Assembly: GCA_900555815.1 (NCBI GenBank)
Contig: USMR01000063.1
Location: 1 to 6,061, forward strand
DNA length: 6,061 bases
Reading direction: 5' to 3'
Origin: an uncultured Collinsella sp.
GTDB taxonomy: Bacteria > Actinomycetota > Coriobacteriia > Coriobacteriales > Coriobacteriaceae
Shown: positions 1-5,627 of the stretch, piece after piece
How the letters are laid out: each line of letters opens with the position of its first letter
Numbering within the stretch: position 1 is the stretch's first letter
Notes under the pieces: model-generated
Database searches by the model: none
What the model was told of the DNA's origin: nothing
Seen by the model: only the letters and a program-made list of their open reading frames with translations
Translations under genes and position numbers: made by a program

Positions 1-1064
1 TGTCCCCGCAGACCGATGCCGTCATGGCGGTGGCGATGGTGCCCGTCTGGGCTCACTGTATCAAGAAGGTGCGCGCCACGCTCGATCGCGAGCACATGGC
101 TTTCCTGGGCATCTGCGCCGCATTTTCCTTCTTGCTTATGATGTTCAACGTGCCGCTGCCCGGCGGCACCACTGGCCACGCCGTTGGTGGCGCACTCATC
201 GCGCTGCTGCTGGGCCCCGAGGCCGCGGCTATCGCGGTTTCGGTCGCGCTGGCGCTGCAAGCGCTGCTGTTTGGCGACGGCGGCATCCTGTCCTTTGGCG
301 CTAACTGCTTTAACATGGCCTTCGTGTTGCCGTTTGCCGCAGCCATCGTGTTCCGCGCGCTTAACAGCCGTTTGCACGACAAGAGCTGGGGCACCTCGGT
401 TTCGGCCATCGCAAGCGGCTGGGTCGGCCTGTGCCTGGCGGCCCTGTGCGCAGCAATCGAGTTTGGTATTCAGCCGATGCTTTTCACGAATGCTTCGGGC
501 GCTCCGCTGTACTGCCCCTTCCCGCTGTCCATTGCCATTCCGGCCATGATGATCCCGCATATGTTGGTAGCCGGCGTGGTCGAGGGCGTGGCGACTGCCG
601 CGATCTACGGCTTTATCAAGAAGACGGCGCCGAGCGTTATCGTCGGTCCCGAGGCTTACGACGGCCTGCTGGACGCCGAGGGCGCAGCCGCCAAGAAGAC
701 CTCGCTGGTCCCCACGCTCATCCTGGTCGCTGTGCTCGTGGTGGCCACGCCGCTGGGCTTGCTTGCCACCGGTGACGCCTGGGGTGAGTGGGACGCCGAG
801 GGCGCCGCGACCGCCGTTCAGGAGGTTGGCGACGACAGCCTGCAGGCTTCGGTCGGTCTCGACACCCCGACCTTTGCCGATGCGCTGCCTACGGGTGATT
901 ACCTGCAGGCCTATTCCGAGGAGCAGGGTCTCGGCTTTGCCGGTCAGGCTGCCATGTATATCCTGTCCGGCGTGATTGGCGTGGCGGTGCTCACCATCGC
1001 ATTCCGTCTGATCTCGCTGACGGTCAAGGAAAGCGGTGCTCATGGCGATGGTCGAGCTGCCTAG
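1..1064 (+). CDS. cbiM: ECF cobalt/nickel transporter substrate-binding subunit CbiM with CbiN-like C-terminal extension (5' truncated)
   Basis: Membrane S component of a cobalt (or nickel) ECF importer; it binds the metal ion and passes it across the membrane. The frame is open to the left edge: the codons before the ATG at 24 read SPQTDAV, which continues the family's usual MHIPDGFLSPQ... start, so the true start and the metal-binding N-terminal His lie outside the window. Counting from the ATG at 24, conserved blocks are GGTTGHAVGG (47-56, with the conserved His52), GDGGILSFGANCFNMAF (84-100) and PHMLVAGVVEGVATAAIYG (178-196), set among several hydrophobic helices. Residues about 227-336 form two further membrane helices (LVPTLILVAVLVV and MYILSGVIGVAVL) around an acidic outer loop. 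This resembles the PDGLE/CbiN-like domain and would explain why no separate cbiN is present here. The 3' end overlaps cbiQ. Cobalt versus nickel cannot be decided from sequence alone. Confidence 0.93.
   Translation, partial: SPQTDAVMAVAMVPVWAHCIKKVRATLDREHMAFLGICAAFSFLLMMFNVPLPGGTTGHAVGGALIALLLGPEAAAIAVSVALALQALLFGDGGILSFGANCFNMAFVLPFAAAIVFRALNSRLHDKSWGTSVSAIASGWVGLCLAALCAAIEFGIQPMLFTNASGAPLYCPFPLSIAIPAMMIPHMLVAGVVEGVATAAIYGFIKKTAPSVIVGPEAYDGLLDAEGAAAKKTSLVPTLILVAVLVVATPLGLLATGDAWGEWDAEGAATAVQEVGDDSLQASVGLDTPTFADALPTGDYLQAYSEEQGLGFAGQAAMYILSGVIGVAVLTIAFRLISLTVKESGAHGDGRAA
1026..1033 (+). promoter_or_regulatory. Ribosome-binding site inside the cbiM 3' end, used by cbiQ
   Basis: AAGGAAAG lies 8 nt before the ATG at 1042. 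It is only 2 nt before the GTG at 1036 and 14 nt before the ATG at 1048, so it favours 1042 as the cbiQ start. The match to AGGAGG is partial. Confidence 0.5.
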
Positions 1065-1878
1065 CTGGCTTGCGGTCGAGCAGCGTTACGAGCCCACGGG
1101 CGCTCGTCATCGCGTGATGCAAAAGAACGTCCTGCACCTGGCGAGCCTGCTTGAGCGGGTTCGCCTGGGCGGGGGCGCGCACGAGGGCGGGTCGATGGTC
1201 GACCGCGCCCTTTCTTGCGTTTCGGCTCCGGTGCGCCTGGTGGGGATGTTCTTTTGCGTCCTGTGCGTGTGTCTGACGCAGAGCCCGCTGTACATCATGT
1301 TGATGGCGGCTATCGCGCTGGTGCTCGTTGCCGTGCGCCCTGTACGCGGGCTGCGCGCGACCTTTGTGCCGGCGTTGGCTGCCGCGGGGTTTGCCGTGGT
1401 TCTGGCACTGCCTGCCCTGCTGCTGGGCGCTTCTGCCGCGGGTGCCATGCTCAAAATCGCGCTCAAGACGTTTATTAATGTGTCGCTCGTGCTGGGTGTT
1501 TCGTGGACCCTCACGTGGAGCCGCATGTCGGCGGCGCTCAAGATGCTGCATCTACCCGACGAAGTTATCTTTACGTTTGATATGGCGCTCAAGCACATCG
1601 AGGTGCTGGGTCGTACGGCGCACGATCTGTGCGAATCGGTCATGCTGCGCAGCGTTGGCCGTGCGTCCGAGGGATTTTCGCGTACCGATTCGATCGCGGG
1701 TATCATGGGCATGACCTTTATCAAGGCGATGAAATGCAGCCGCGCGATGGACGAGGCTATGCTTTGCCGCGGCTTTGCCGGTGCGTATCCGGCTCCCGCG
1801 CGCGCCAGGTTTGGCTGGCGCGATGCGGCCTATGCGGCCGGCGTGGCGCTGCTGACAGTGTTGTGCGCCGTGCTGTAG
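1042..1878 (+). CDS. cbiQ: ECF transporter transmembrane T component CbiQ
   Basis: Energy-coupling membrane subunit that links the CbiM substrate subunit to the CbiO ATPase. The protein is 278 aa, normal for the family. A hydrophilic N-terminal stretch of about 55 residues is followed by hydrophobic helices (roughly 65-100, 108-130 and 143-160). Then come the cytoplasmic coupling helices, with MLRSVG near 201-206 and AMLCRGF near 239-245, and a last helix at the C-terminus. The second motif is the family's A-x-x-R-G coupling element, with Cys before Arg-Gly. The first is a looser version, with SVG where the family usually has RG. The ATG at 1042 was chosen for its Shine-Dalgarno; a GTG at 1036 and an ATG at 1048 are alternatives. 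The gene overlaps cbiM by 23 bp, so the two are probably translationally coupled, and cbiO follows after 22 bp. Confidence 0.93.
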   Translation: MAMVELPSWLAVEQRYEPTGARHRVMQKNVLHLASLLERVRLGGGAHEGGSMVDRALSCVSAPVRLVGMFFCVLCVCLTQSPLYIMLMAAIALVLVAVRPVRGLRATFVPALAAAGFAVVLALPALLLGASAAGAMLKIALKTFINVSLVLGVSWTLTWSRMSAALKMLHLPDEVIFTFDMALKHIEVLGRTAHDLCESVMLRSVGRASEGFSRTDSIAGIMGMTFIKAMKCSRAMDEAMLCRGFAGAYPAPARARFGWRDAAYAAGVALLTVLCAVL

Positions 1879-1900
1879 GCGCTGCTGGTTCCGACTGGGG

Positions 1901-2695
1901 ATGCAAATGGGGAAGGGCGACGTTTTGGCAAACGATACAAATGACGCGATGGGCGCGAGCGGTGCTGTTGGCGCCGAGGCAACGCCGCTCATCGAGTTTC
2001 GCGACGTGGTGTTTTCCTATGCGGGCCATACGGTGGTCGACGGCGTTTCGCTGCGCGTGGACCGTGGTGAACTCGTTGCCCTGCTCGGTCCCAACGGCTG
2101 CGGCAAGACGACGATTATGCGTCTTATTAACGGCCTTGAACTTGTGGACGCGGGTGCGTATCTGTTTGACGGGCATGCGGTCGATGCGGCATATCTCAAG
2201 GATTCCGCGACGGCCCAGCGGTTCCATCAGCGCGTGGGCTTTGTGTTCCAGAATGCCGATGCGCAGCTCTTTTGCGCCACGGTGGGCGAGGAGGTCGCGT
2301 TTGGCCCGGCTCAAATGGGGCTGCCGGCAGACGAGCTCGAGCGTCGCGTCCGCGACGCCATGGAGCTGTTCCAGGTTGCCGATCTGGTCGATGCCTCGCC
2401 CTATCAGCTTTCGGGCGGGCAAAAGAAGCGCGTGGCGCTGGCTGCCGTCGTGTCGATGAACCCGGATATCCTGGTGCTCGACGAGCCTACCAACGGACTT
2501 GACGAGGACTCTTGCGACATCGTGGTCAACTTTCTACTGGCCTATGTTGCTGCCGGTAAGACGGTCTTGATGAGCACGCACCATCAGGATTTGGTACGAC
2601 GCCTGGGTGCCCGTGCAATCTTTATCGATCGATATCACCATGTGGTCGAGGCGCCGGTATCGTCGTATGGAACCGAGAGCGGCGTTGTGGAATAG
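1901..2695 (+). CDS. cbiO: ECF transporter ATP-binding protein CbiO
   Basis: Cytoplasmic ABC ATPase that powers cobalt/nickel import with CbiM and CbiQ. All nucleotide-binding elements are present, numbered from the ATG at 1901: Walker A GPNGCGKT (63-70), Q-loop Gln117 in VFQNADAQLF, signature LSGGQ (170-174), Walker B ILVLDEP (190-196), D-loop NGLDEDS (198-204) and switch His227 in STHHQD. The VFQNADAQLF and EEVAFGP wording is typical of ECF ATPases. The gene belongs to the same operon as cbiQ. The start is uncertain. ATG 1901 is the outermost start and ATG 1907 is 6 nt after a GGGG run. A TTG at 1925 (giving MANDTNDAMG) has the best-placed Shine-Dalgarno, GGAAGGG at 1911-1917. The conserved fold begins only near residue 30, so it does not decide. 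A single ATPase gene suggests a CbiO homodimer. Confidence 0.93.
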   Translation: MQMGKGDVLANDTNDAMGASGAVGAEATPLIEFRDVVFSYAGHTVVDGVSLRVDRGELVALLGPNGCGKTTIMRLINGLELVDAGAYLFDGHAVDAAYLKDSATAQRFHQRVGFVFQNADAQLFCATVGEEVAFGPAQMGLPADELERRVRDAMELFQVADLVDASPYQLSGGQKKRVALAAVVSMNPDILVLDEPTNGLDEDSCDIVVNFLLAYVAAGKTVLMSTHHQDLVRRLGARAIFIDRYHHVVEAPVSSYGTESGVVE

Positions 2696-2715
2696 TTGCT
2701 GCGTGGAGCGTGCGT

Positions 2716-2733
2716 AGCCGCCCGCGCGGCTTT
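2716..2733 (+). terminator. Possible weak terminator hairpin after cbiO
   Basis: AGCCGC (2716-2721) and GCGGCT (2726-2731) form a perfect 6-bp GC-rich stem around the loop CCGC, about 20 bp after the cbiO stop. Only TTT follows (2731-2733, partly in the stem), then GCC, so the U-tract is poor. It could be a weak intrinsic terminator or only an RNA 3'-end stabiliser. Confidence 0.3.
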
Positions 2734-2740
2734 GCCGTGA

Positions 2741-2749
2741 TGGTATAGT
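2741..2749 (+). promoter_or_regulatory. Extended -10 promoter element before the Zn-PLC-like gene
   Basis: TGGTATAGT is an extended -10 box (TG, one base, then TATAGT at 2744-2749, 5 of 6 to TATAAT). The -35 position (around 2721-2726) is GC-rich and carries no recognisable hexamer, as can be tolerated with an extended -10. Transcription would start near 2756, leaving a leader of about 19 nt to the ATG at 2775. This suggests the gene is transcribed independently of the cbi operon. Confidence 0.45.
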
Positions 2750-2774
2750 TATCCAGGTTTTTATGGGGGTGGCT

Positions 2775-3623
2775 ATGCCAAGCTGGAACATTCATATCGC
2801 TCAGACGGAGCGTTTGCTGGAGCGCACCGGTGCGCTTGCCAATAGCGTGCGCGACCGCAATGCCTTTTTGTTTGGCTGCGTGGTTCCGGATATCTTCGTG
2901 GGCTATATGGTCCCTGGCATCGCCGATCCCATCCCGTACCGCATTACGCACTTTGCAAAGCCCGAGCCTATCCCTAAGCCTCGTGAGCATGAGTTCTGGG
3001 ATACCTATGTGGCACCGTTGCTTAAAAGTTCGCCCACCGGTGCGCCAGCTGCCGCGACCTCGATTGTCGAGGAACGCGAGCGACTGAACCGCGTGCACTA
3101 TCCCCAGCGCTACAAGGATGCCGAGCCGGTTGTCGGTCCCGGCGCTCGTGAGTTCTCGCTTGCGTCCGAAGATGTGGCGCAGTCGTTGCTCGATTTGACA
3201 CTGGGTGTCTGGTCGCATCTGGTGGCCGATACCGTATGGAATACGCGCGTGAATCAGTACCTGGAGGCGCACGGCGGCAAGCCGTGCGAGGAGTTCCGCA
3301 TTAAAAAGCAAGGCGACTTTGACTGGTTCGGCAAGACGCTGGGCATTGTTTCCATCCCGCGCGCGACCGATCGCCTGTATACTGCGGCGACGCGTTTTGG
3401 GCAGTATCCCATCCATAAGGAGTATGTGCTCAAGACCATCGGCGTTATGCACGAGATCGTGCGAGAAAACCCCGGTGAGCCCGACCATCCGCCATACCGC
3501 CTGCTAACCGAGGAGTTTTTCGACGCAACGTTTACCGAGGTCATCGAGCTGACCGAGGCGGGATTTGCGACTCGCGTTGCTGCTTCTGGCGTTCCCGCAG
3601 TCCCCCTGATTGCTAGCTGCTAG
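2775..3623 (+). CDS. Zinc-dependent phospholipase C-fold protein, cytoplasmic, function unknown
   Basis: A 282-aa protein with features of the zinc-dependent phospholipase C/S1-P1 fold family. The N-terminus is MPSWNIHIA, with the Trp and His that start the zinc site in this fold. It is followed by FLFGCVVPDI with an Asp (about residues 32-41), RITHF with a His (about 57-61), and the helix LGVWSHLVADTVWN (about 143-156) with an H-x-x-x-D pair. There is no signal peptide or membrane segment, so it is probably cytosolic, unlike secreted phospholipases. The His that normally follows the H-x-x-x-D pair six residues later is a Val here, so the metal site may be altered and phospholipase activity should not be assumed. 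The ATG at 2775 was chosen because it places MPSWNIH at the N-terminus and has a G-rich stretch (2765-2772) before it. An ATG at 2763 would add four residues. It sits alone between the cbi operon and pyk, and nothing ties it to either function. Confidence 0.75.
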   Translation: MPSWNIHIAQTERLLERTGALANSVRDRNAFLFGCVVPDIFVGYMVPGIADPIPYRITHFAKPEPIPKPREHEFWDTYVAPLLKSSPTGAPAAATSIVEERERLNRVHYPQRYKDAEPVVGPGAREFSLASEDVAQSLLDLTLGVWSHLVADTVWNTRVNQYLEAHGGKPCEEFRIKKQGDFDWFGKTLGIVSIPRATDRLYTAATRFGQYPIHKEYVLKTIGVMHEIVRENPGEPDHPPYRLLTEEFFDATFTEVIELTEAGFATRVAASGVPAVPLIASC

Positions 3624-3724
3624 CCGGCCGGCTTAACGGTGAACAGTTCATCCCAATTGACCAACAGCTCCCGTCGCAGGGCATCTTCGGTGGTACGCTC
3701 GGCATCGGAAAGGTTCGCGACTGA
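3620..3724 (-). pseudogene. Possible C-terminal remnant of a minus-strand gene
   Basis: The minus strand has an open stretch of 34 codons ending in TAG at 3622-3620. It starts SVANLSDAERTTED and finishes LLVNWDELFTVKPAG, a balanced, protein-like composition with an amphipathic helix. There is no start codon with a ribosome-binding site. Just upstream in the same frame is a TGA (3727-3725), and beyond it the frame reads on as TYFICRFIDL up to the pyk terminator. Its stop overlaps the stop of the plus-strand neighbour. I do not recognise the protein. It may be the tail of a decayed or deleted gene, or chance in GC-rich DNA. Confidence 0.3.
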
Positions 3725-3760
3725 TCACAAATCGATGAAGCGGCATATGAAGTAGGTCCT

Positions 3761-3800
3761 AAAAAAGGGGCCCGGAAGGCTTTGCCTTCCGGGCCCCTTT
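3761..3800 (-). terminator. Intrinsic terminator of pyk
   Basis: Positions 3764-3780 and 3784-3800 form a 17-bp perfect stem with a 3-base loop, centred on GGGGCCCGGAAGGC and its complement. Read on the minus strand the stem runs into six T residues (AAAAAA at 3761-3766 on the plus strand), giving a classical rho-independent terminator 28 bp beyond the pyk stop. On the plus strand only three T residues follow, so any termination of the convergent gene would be weaker. Confidence 0.92.
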
Positions 3801-3828
3801 GCAATGCAAATCTGCTTGCAAGTGCGAT

Positions 3829-5289
3829 TTAGCGCACCTGAGCGACGTAAGCGACGTTGGTTGAGGAGACCTTGTCCTCGAGCTGGACGCTCATGCGGGG
3901 ATCGCCGGCGGTAGCGACGGTCAAATCGCCGGCCTCGACGTAGCCGAGCTCCTTAGCGGTCTCGATCGCCTTGACGATCGTGCCGTTGACGGTGCCCTGG
4001 GTAATCTCGGCCTGGTGCGGAATAACGCCCCAGTACATGATCATCTGCTGGACGGCCCACTCGTGGCGGGAGAACGCGCAGATCGGCATGTTGGGACGGA
4101 AGTGCGAGATCAGGCGAGCGGTACGACCGGTGGTCGTCGGCACGGTGATGCACTTGGCGCCAACGGTGGTGGCCATGTTCACAGCGGACATACCCACAAC
4201 GTTGTTGACAACGCGGGTGCCGTGAGCATCGGCCGGAACCTCGAGCGGAGCGTGGGCCGGGAGGTACTTCTCGGTCTCGAGAGCAATGCTGGCCTGCATC
4301 TTGACGGCCTCGACCGGGTACTTACCGGCAGCGGACTCGCCAGAGAGCATAACGGCGTCGGTGCCGTCGTAGATGGCGTTAGCAACGTCGGCAACCTCGG
4401 CGCGCGTCGGGCGCGGGTTCTGCTGCATGGAGTCGAGCATCTGCGTAGCGGTGATGACGGGCTTGTAGGCCGCGTTGCACTTGGCGATGATCTCCTTCTG
4501 GATGTGGGGAACGAGCTCGGGCTTGATCTCGATGCCCAGGTCACCACGGGCGACCATGATGCCGTCGGAAGCCTCGAGGATCTCGTCAAAGTTCTCGACG
4601 CCCAGGGCGCACTCGATCTTCGGGAAGATCGTCACGTGCTCGCCGCCGTTCTCGCGGCAAAGCTCGCGGATGCCGCGGACGGACTCGCCGTCACGGATGA
4701 AGGAAGCGGCGATGTAGTCGATGTTCTCGGTCAGGCCAAAGAGGATGTCCTGACGATCGCGCTCGGTGATAGCGGGCAGCGAGATGTTGACGTTGGGCAT
4801 GTTGACGCCCTTGCGCTCGCCGATCAGGCCGTCGTTCTTAACGACGCAGGTCATGTCCTGGCCGTCGACGGACTCGACCTCGAGGGCAACCAAGCCGTCA
4901 TCGATCAGGATGAGGGAGCCCTTCTCGACCTCGGAAGGCAGAGCCAGGTAGTCGAGGGAGATGTGCTCAGAGGTGCCGTGGAAATCCTCGGACGTGGGCT
5001 GAGCGGTGACGACGATCTTATCGCCGGTCTTGACGGCAACCTTCTTGCCGTCGACCAGAAGGCCGGTGCGGACCTCGGGGCCCTTGGTGTCGAGGAGATT
5101 GCTGACGGGCAGGCCGAGCTCCTTGGAAATACGACGGACGCGCTCGATGCGACCGTGGTGCTCGTCGTAGGATCCGTGCGAGAAGTTAAAACGGGCGACG
5201 TTCATGCCCGCCTTGATCATCTCGCGGATGGTCTCGTCGCTATCGCAGGCGGGACCCATGGTGCATACAATCTTAGTGCGCTTGTACAT
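3829..5289 (-). CDS. pyk: Pyruvate kinase
   Basis: Transfers phosphate from phosphoenolpyruvate to ADP, giving pyruvate and ATP, the last step of glycolysis; cytosolic. The 486-aa length fits the standard three-domain enzyme (470-480 aa) and leaves no room for the extra C-terminal PEP-utiliser-like domain of Bacillus-type enzymes. Visible signatures are KIVCTMGPA (6-14), ARFNFSHG (32-39, with Arg33, Asn35 and Ser37), DTKGPEVRTG (67-76), FPKIECALGVENFDEIL (222-238, with catalytic Lys224 and metal ligand Glu226), VARGDLGIEI (246-255, with Asp250) and ITATQMLDSM (279-288, with Thr282). Residues about 71-175 form the B-domain lid. The C-terminal domain (about 355-486) has PTTTGRTAR (384-392), at the place where effectors bind in allosteric enzymes. 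The start ATG has GGAGG 5 nt upstream. It is transcribed alone, with its own -10 and a strong terminator. Codon use is highly biased, suggesting high expression. Confidence 0.98.
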   Translation of the reverse strand: MYKRTKIVCTMGPACDSDETIREMIKAGMNVARFNFSHGSYDEHHGRIERVRRISKELGLPVSNLLDTKGPEVRTGLLVDGKKVAVKTGDKIVVTAQPTSEDFHGTSEHISLDYLALPSEVEKGSLILIDDGLVALEVESVDGQDMTCVVKNDGLIGERKGVNMPNVNISLPAITERDRQDILFGLTENIDYIAASFIRDGESVRGIRELCRENGGEHVTIFPKIECALGVENFDEILEASDGIMVARGDLGIEIKPELVPHIQKEIIAKCNAAYKPVITATQMLDSMQQNPRPTRAEVADVANAIYDGTDAVMLSGESAAGKYPVEAVKMQASIALETEKYLPAHAPLEVPADAHGTRVVNNVVGMSAVNMATTVGAKCITVPTTTGRTARLISHFRPNMPICAFSRHEWAVQQMIMYWGVIPHQAEITQGTVNGTIVKAIETAKELGYVEAGDLTVATAGDPRMSVQLEDKVSSTNVAYVAQVR

Positions 5290-5305
5290 TCAGACCTCCA
5301 TCTGA
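5290..5305 (-). promoter_or_regulatory. pyk ribosome-binding site inside a small inverted repeat
   Basis: On the minus strand TCAGA-TGGAGG-TCTGA directly precedes the pyk ATG. The Shine-Dalgarno TGGAGG is the exact loop of a potential 5-bp hairpin. The strength and spacing of GGAGG (5 nt to ATG) fix the start. The stem is short and AT-containing, so a role beyond presenting the site is uncertain. Confidence 0.6.
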
Positions 5306-5352
5306 CATCGTCTTGCGCTGATAGATAAACCATAAGAAATAAAACTGAGATG

Positions 5353-5358
5353 ATTATA
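5353..5358 (-). promoter_or_regulatory. pyk promoter -10 box
   Basis: The minus strand reads TATAAT, a perfect -10, about 64 bp before the pyk start. The predicted transcription start is near 5346, giving a leader of about 57 nt. At 17-bp spacing the -35 position reads GGGGTA; TTGGGG occurs at 19-bp spacing. The -35 is therefore poor, which leaves room for an activator. Confidence 0.6.
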
Positions 5359-5367
5359 ACGAAATGC

Positions 5368-5400
5368 CGACCGAATACCCCAAAAAATCGACCGTATGCC
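5368..5400. repeat. Pair of 12-bp direct repeats upstream of the pyk -10
   Basis: CGACCGAATACC (5368-5379) and CGACCGTATGCC (5389-5400) match at 10 of 12 positions and start 21 bp apart, two turns of the DNA helix. They cover the spacer, the -35 position and the DNA just upstream of the predicted pyk promoter. This could be a two-site operator, but no regulator is identified. Confidence 0.4.
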
Positions 5401-5583
5401 GAATTAGAAGTTCATTTTTTGCGGGAAAAACGGTATATGAAAAAACTTTACCAACCGTTCTGACCGCTGCTATCTGGGCGATATTTCAGTTTGATGATGC
5501 ACCGAAGAAAAAACGTTTTATCAATCTTGAGCATCACACTGTCTGCACCGTTGCGCCTGTGCCGCGTTTCCAGATGGAATGTT
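5401..5583. other. AT-rich intergenic stretch without a supported gene
   Basis: This stretch between the divergent pyk and P-type ATPase promoters is visibly richer in A/T than the neighbouring genes, with several A or T runs (for example near 5415, 5441 and 5508). A 75-codon open frame on the plus strand (5364-5591) spans it, but it lacks a ribosome-binding site and its start lies in the pyk promoter. I see no RNA gene, terminator or mobile element here. Confidence 0.5.
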
Positions 5584-5613
5584 TTGGCTAGACGCGTCGC
5601 TTTGGGGTACCAT
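5584..5613 (+). promoter_or_regulatory. Putative promoter of the P-type ATPase gene
   Basis: TTGGCT (5584-5589) and TACCAT (5608-5613) are separated by 18 bp; the -10 matches TATAAT at 4 of 6 positions. Transcription would start near 5620, just before the structured leader. It is a moderate match only, with no other evidence. Confidence 0.35.
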
Positions 5614-5627
5614 AGCTCCACTATCAA

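Noticed and set aside
1757..2422. 221-codon minus-strand frame opposite cbiQ/cbiO
   Set aside because: It overlaps two well-supported transporter genes; its Arg/His/Ala-rich composition is typical of a complement frame.
2622..3488. 288-codon minus-strand frame opposite the Zn-PLC-like gene
   Set aside because: Shadow frame in GC-rich coding DNA. It overlaps the cbiO end, has no ribosome-binding site context and no recognisable motifs.
3622..3633. 12-bp perfect palindrome AGCCGGCCGGCT at the stop of the Zn-PLC-like gene
   Set aside because: As RNA it gives at most a 4-bp stem with a 4-base loop and no T-run follows, so it is not supported as a terminator. Short GC palindromes are common in such DNA.
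4015..5328. 437-codon open frame on the plus strand antisense to pyk
   Set aside because: Its composition (long runs of Gly, Val, Leu, Asp and His) is what the complement of a strongly codon-biased gene gives. It has no domain wording I recognise, while the minus strand encodes an unmistakable pyruvate kinase.
5364..5591. 75-codon plus-strand frame (MPTEYPKKSTVC...) in the intergenic region
   Set aside because: No Shine-Dalgarno before the ATG, the start lies within the pyk promoter region, and the composition shows no fold or family. It was kept only as part of the intergenic description.
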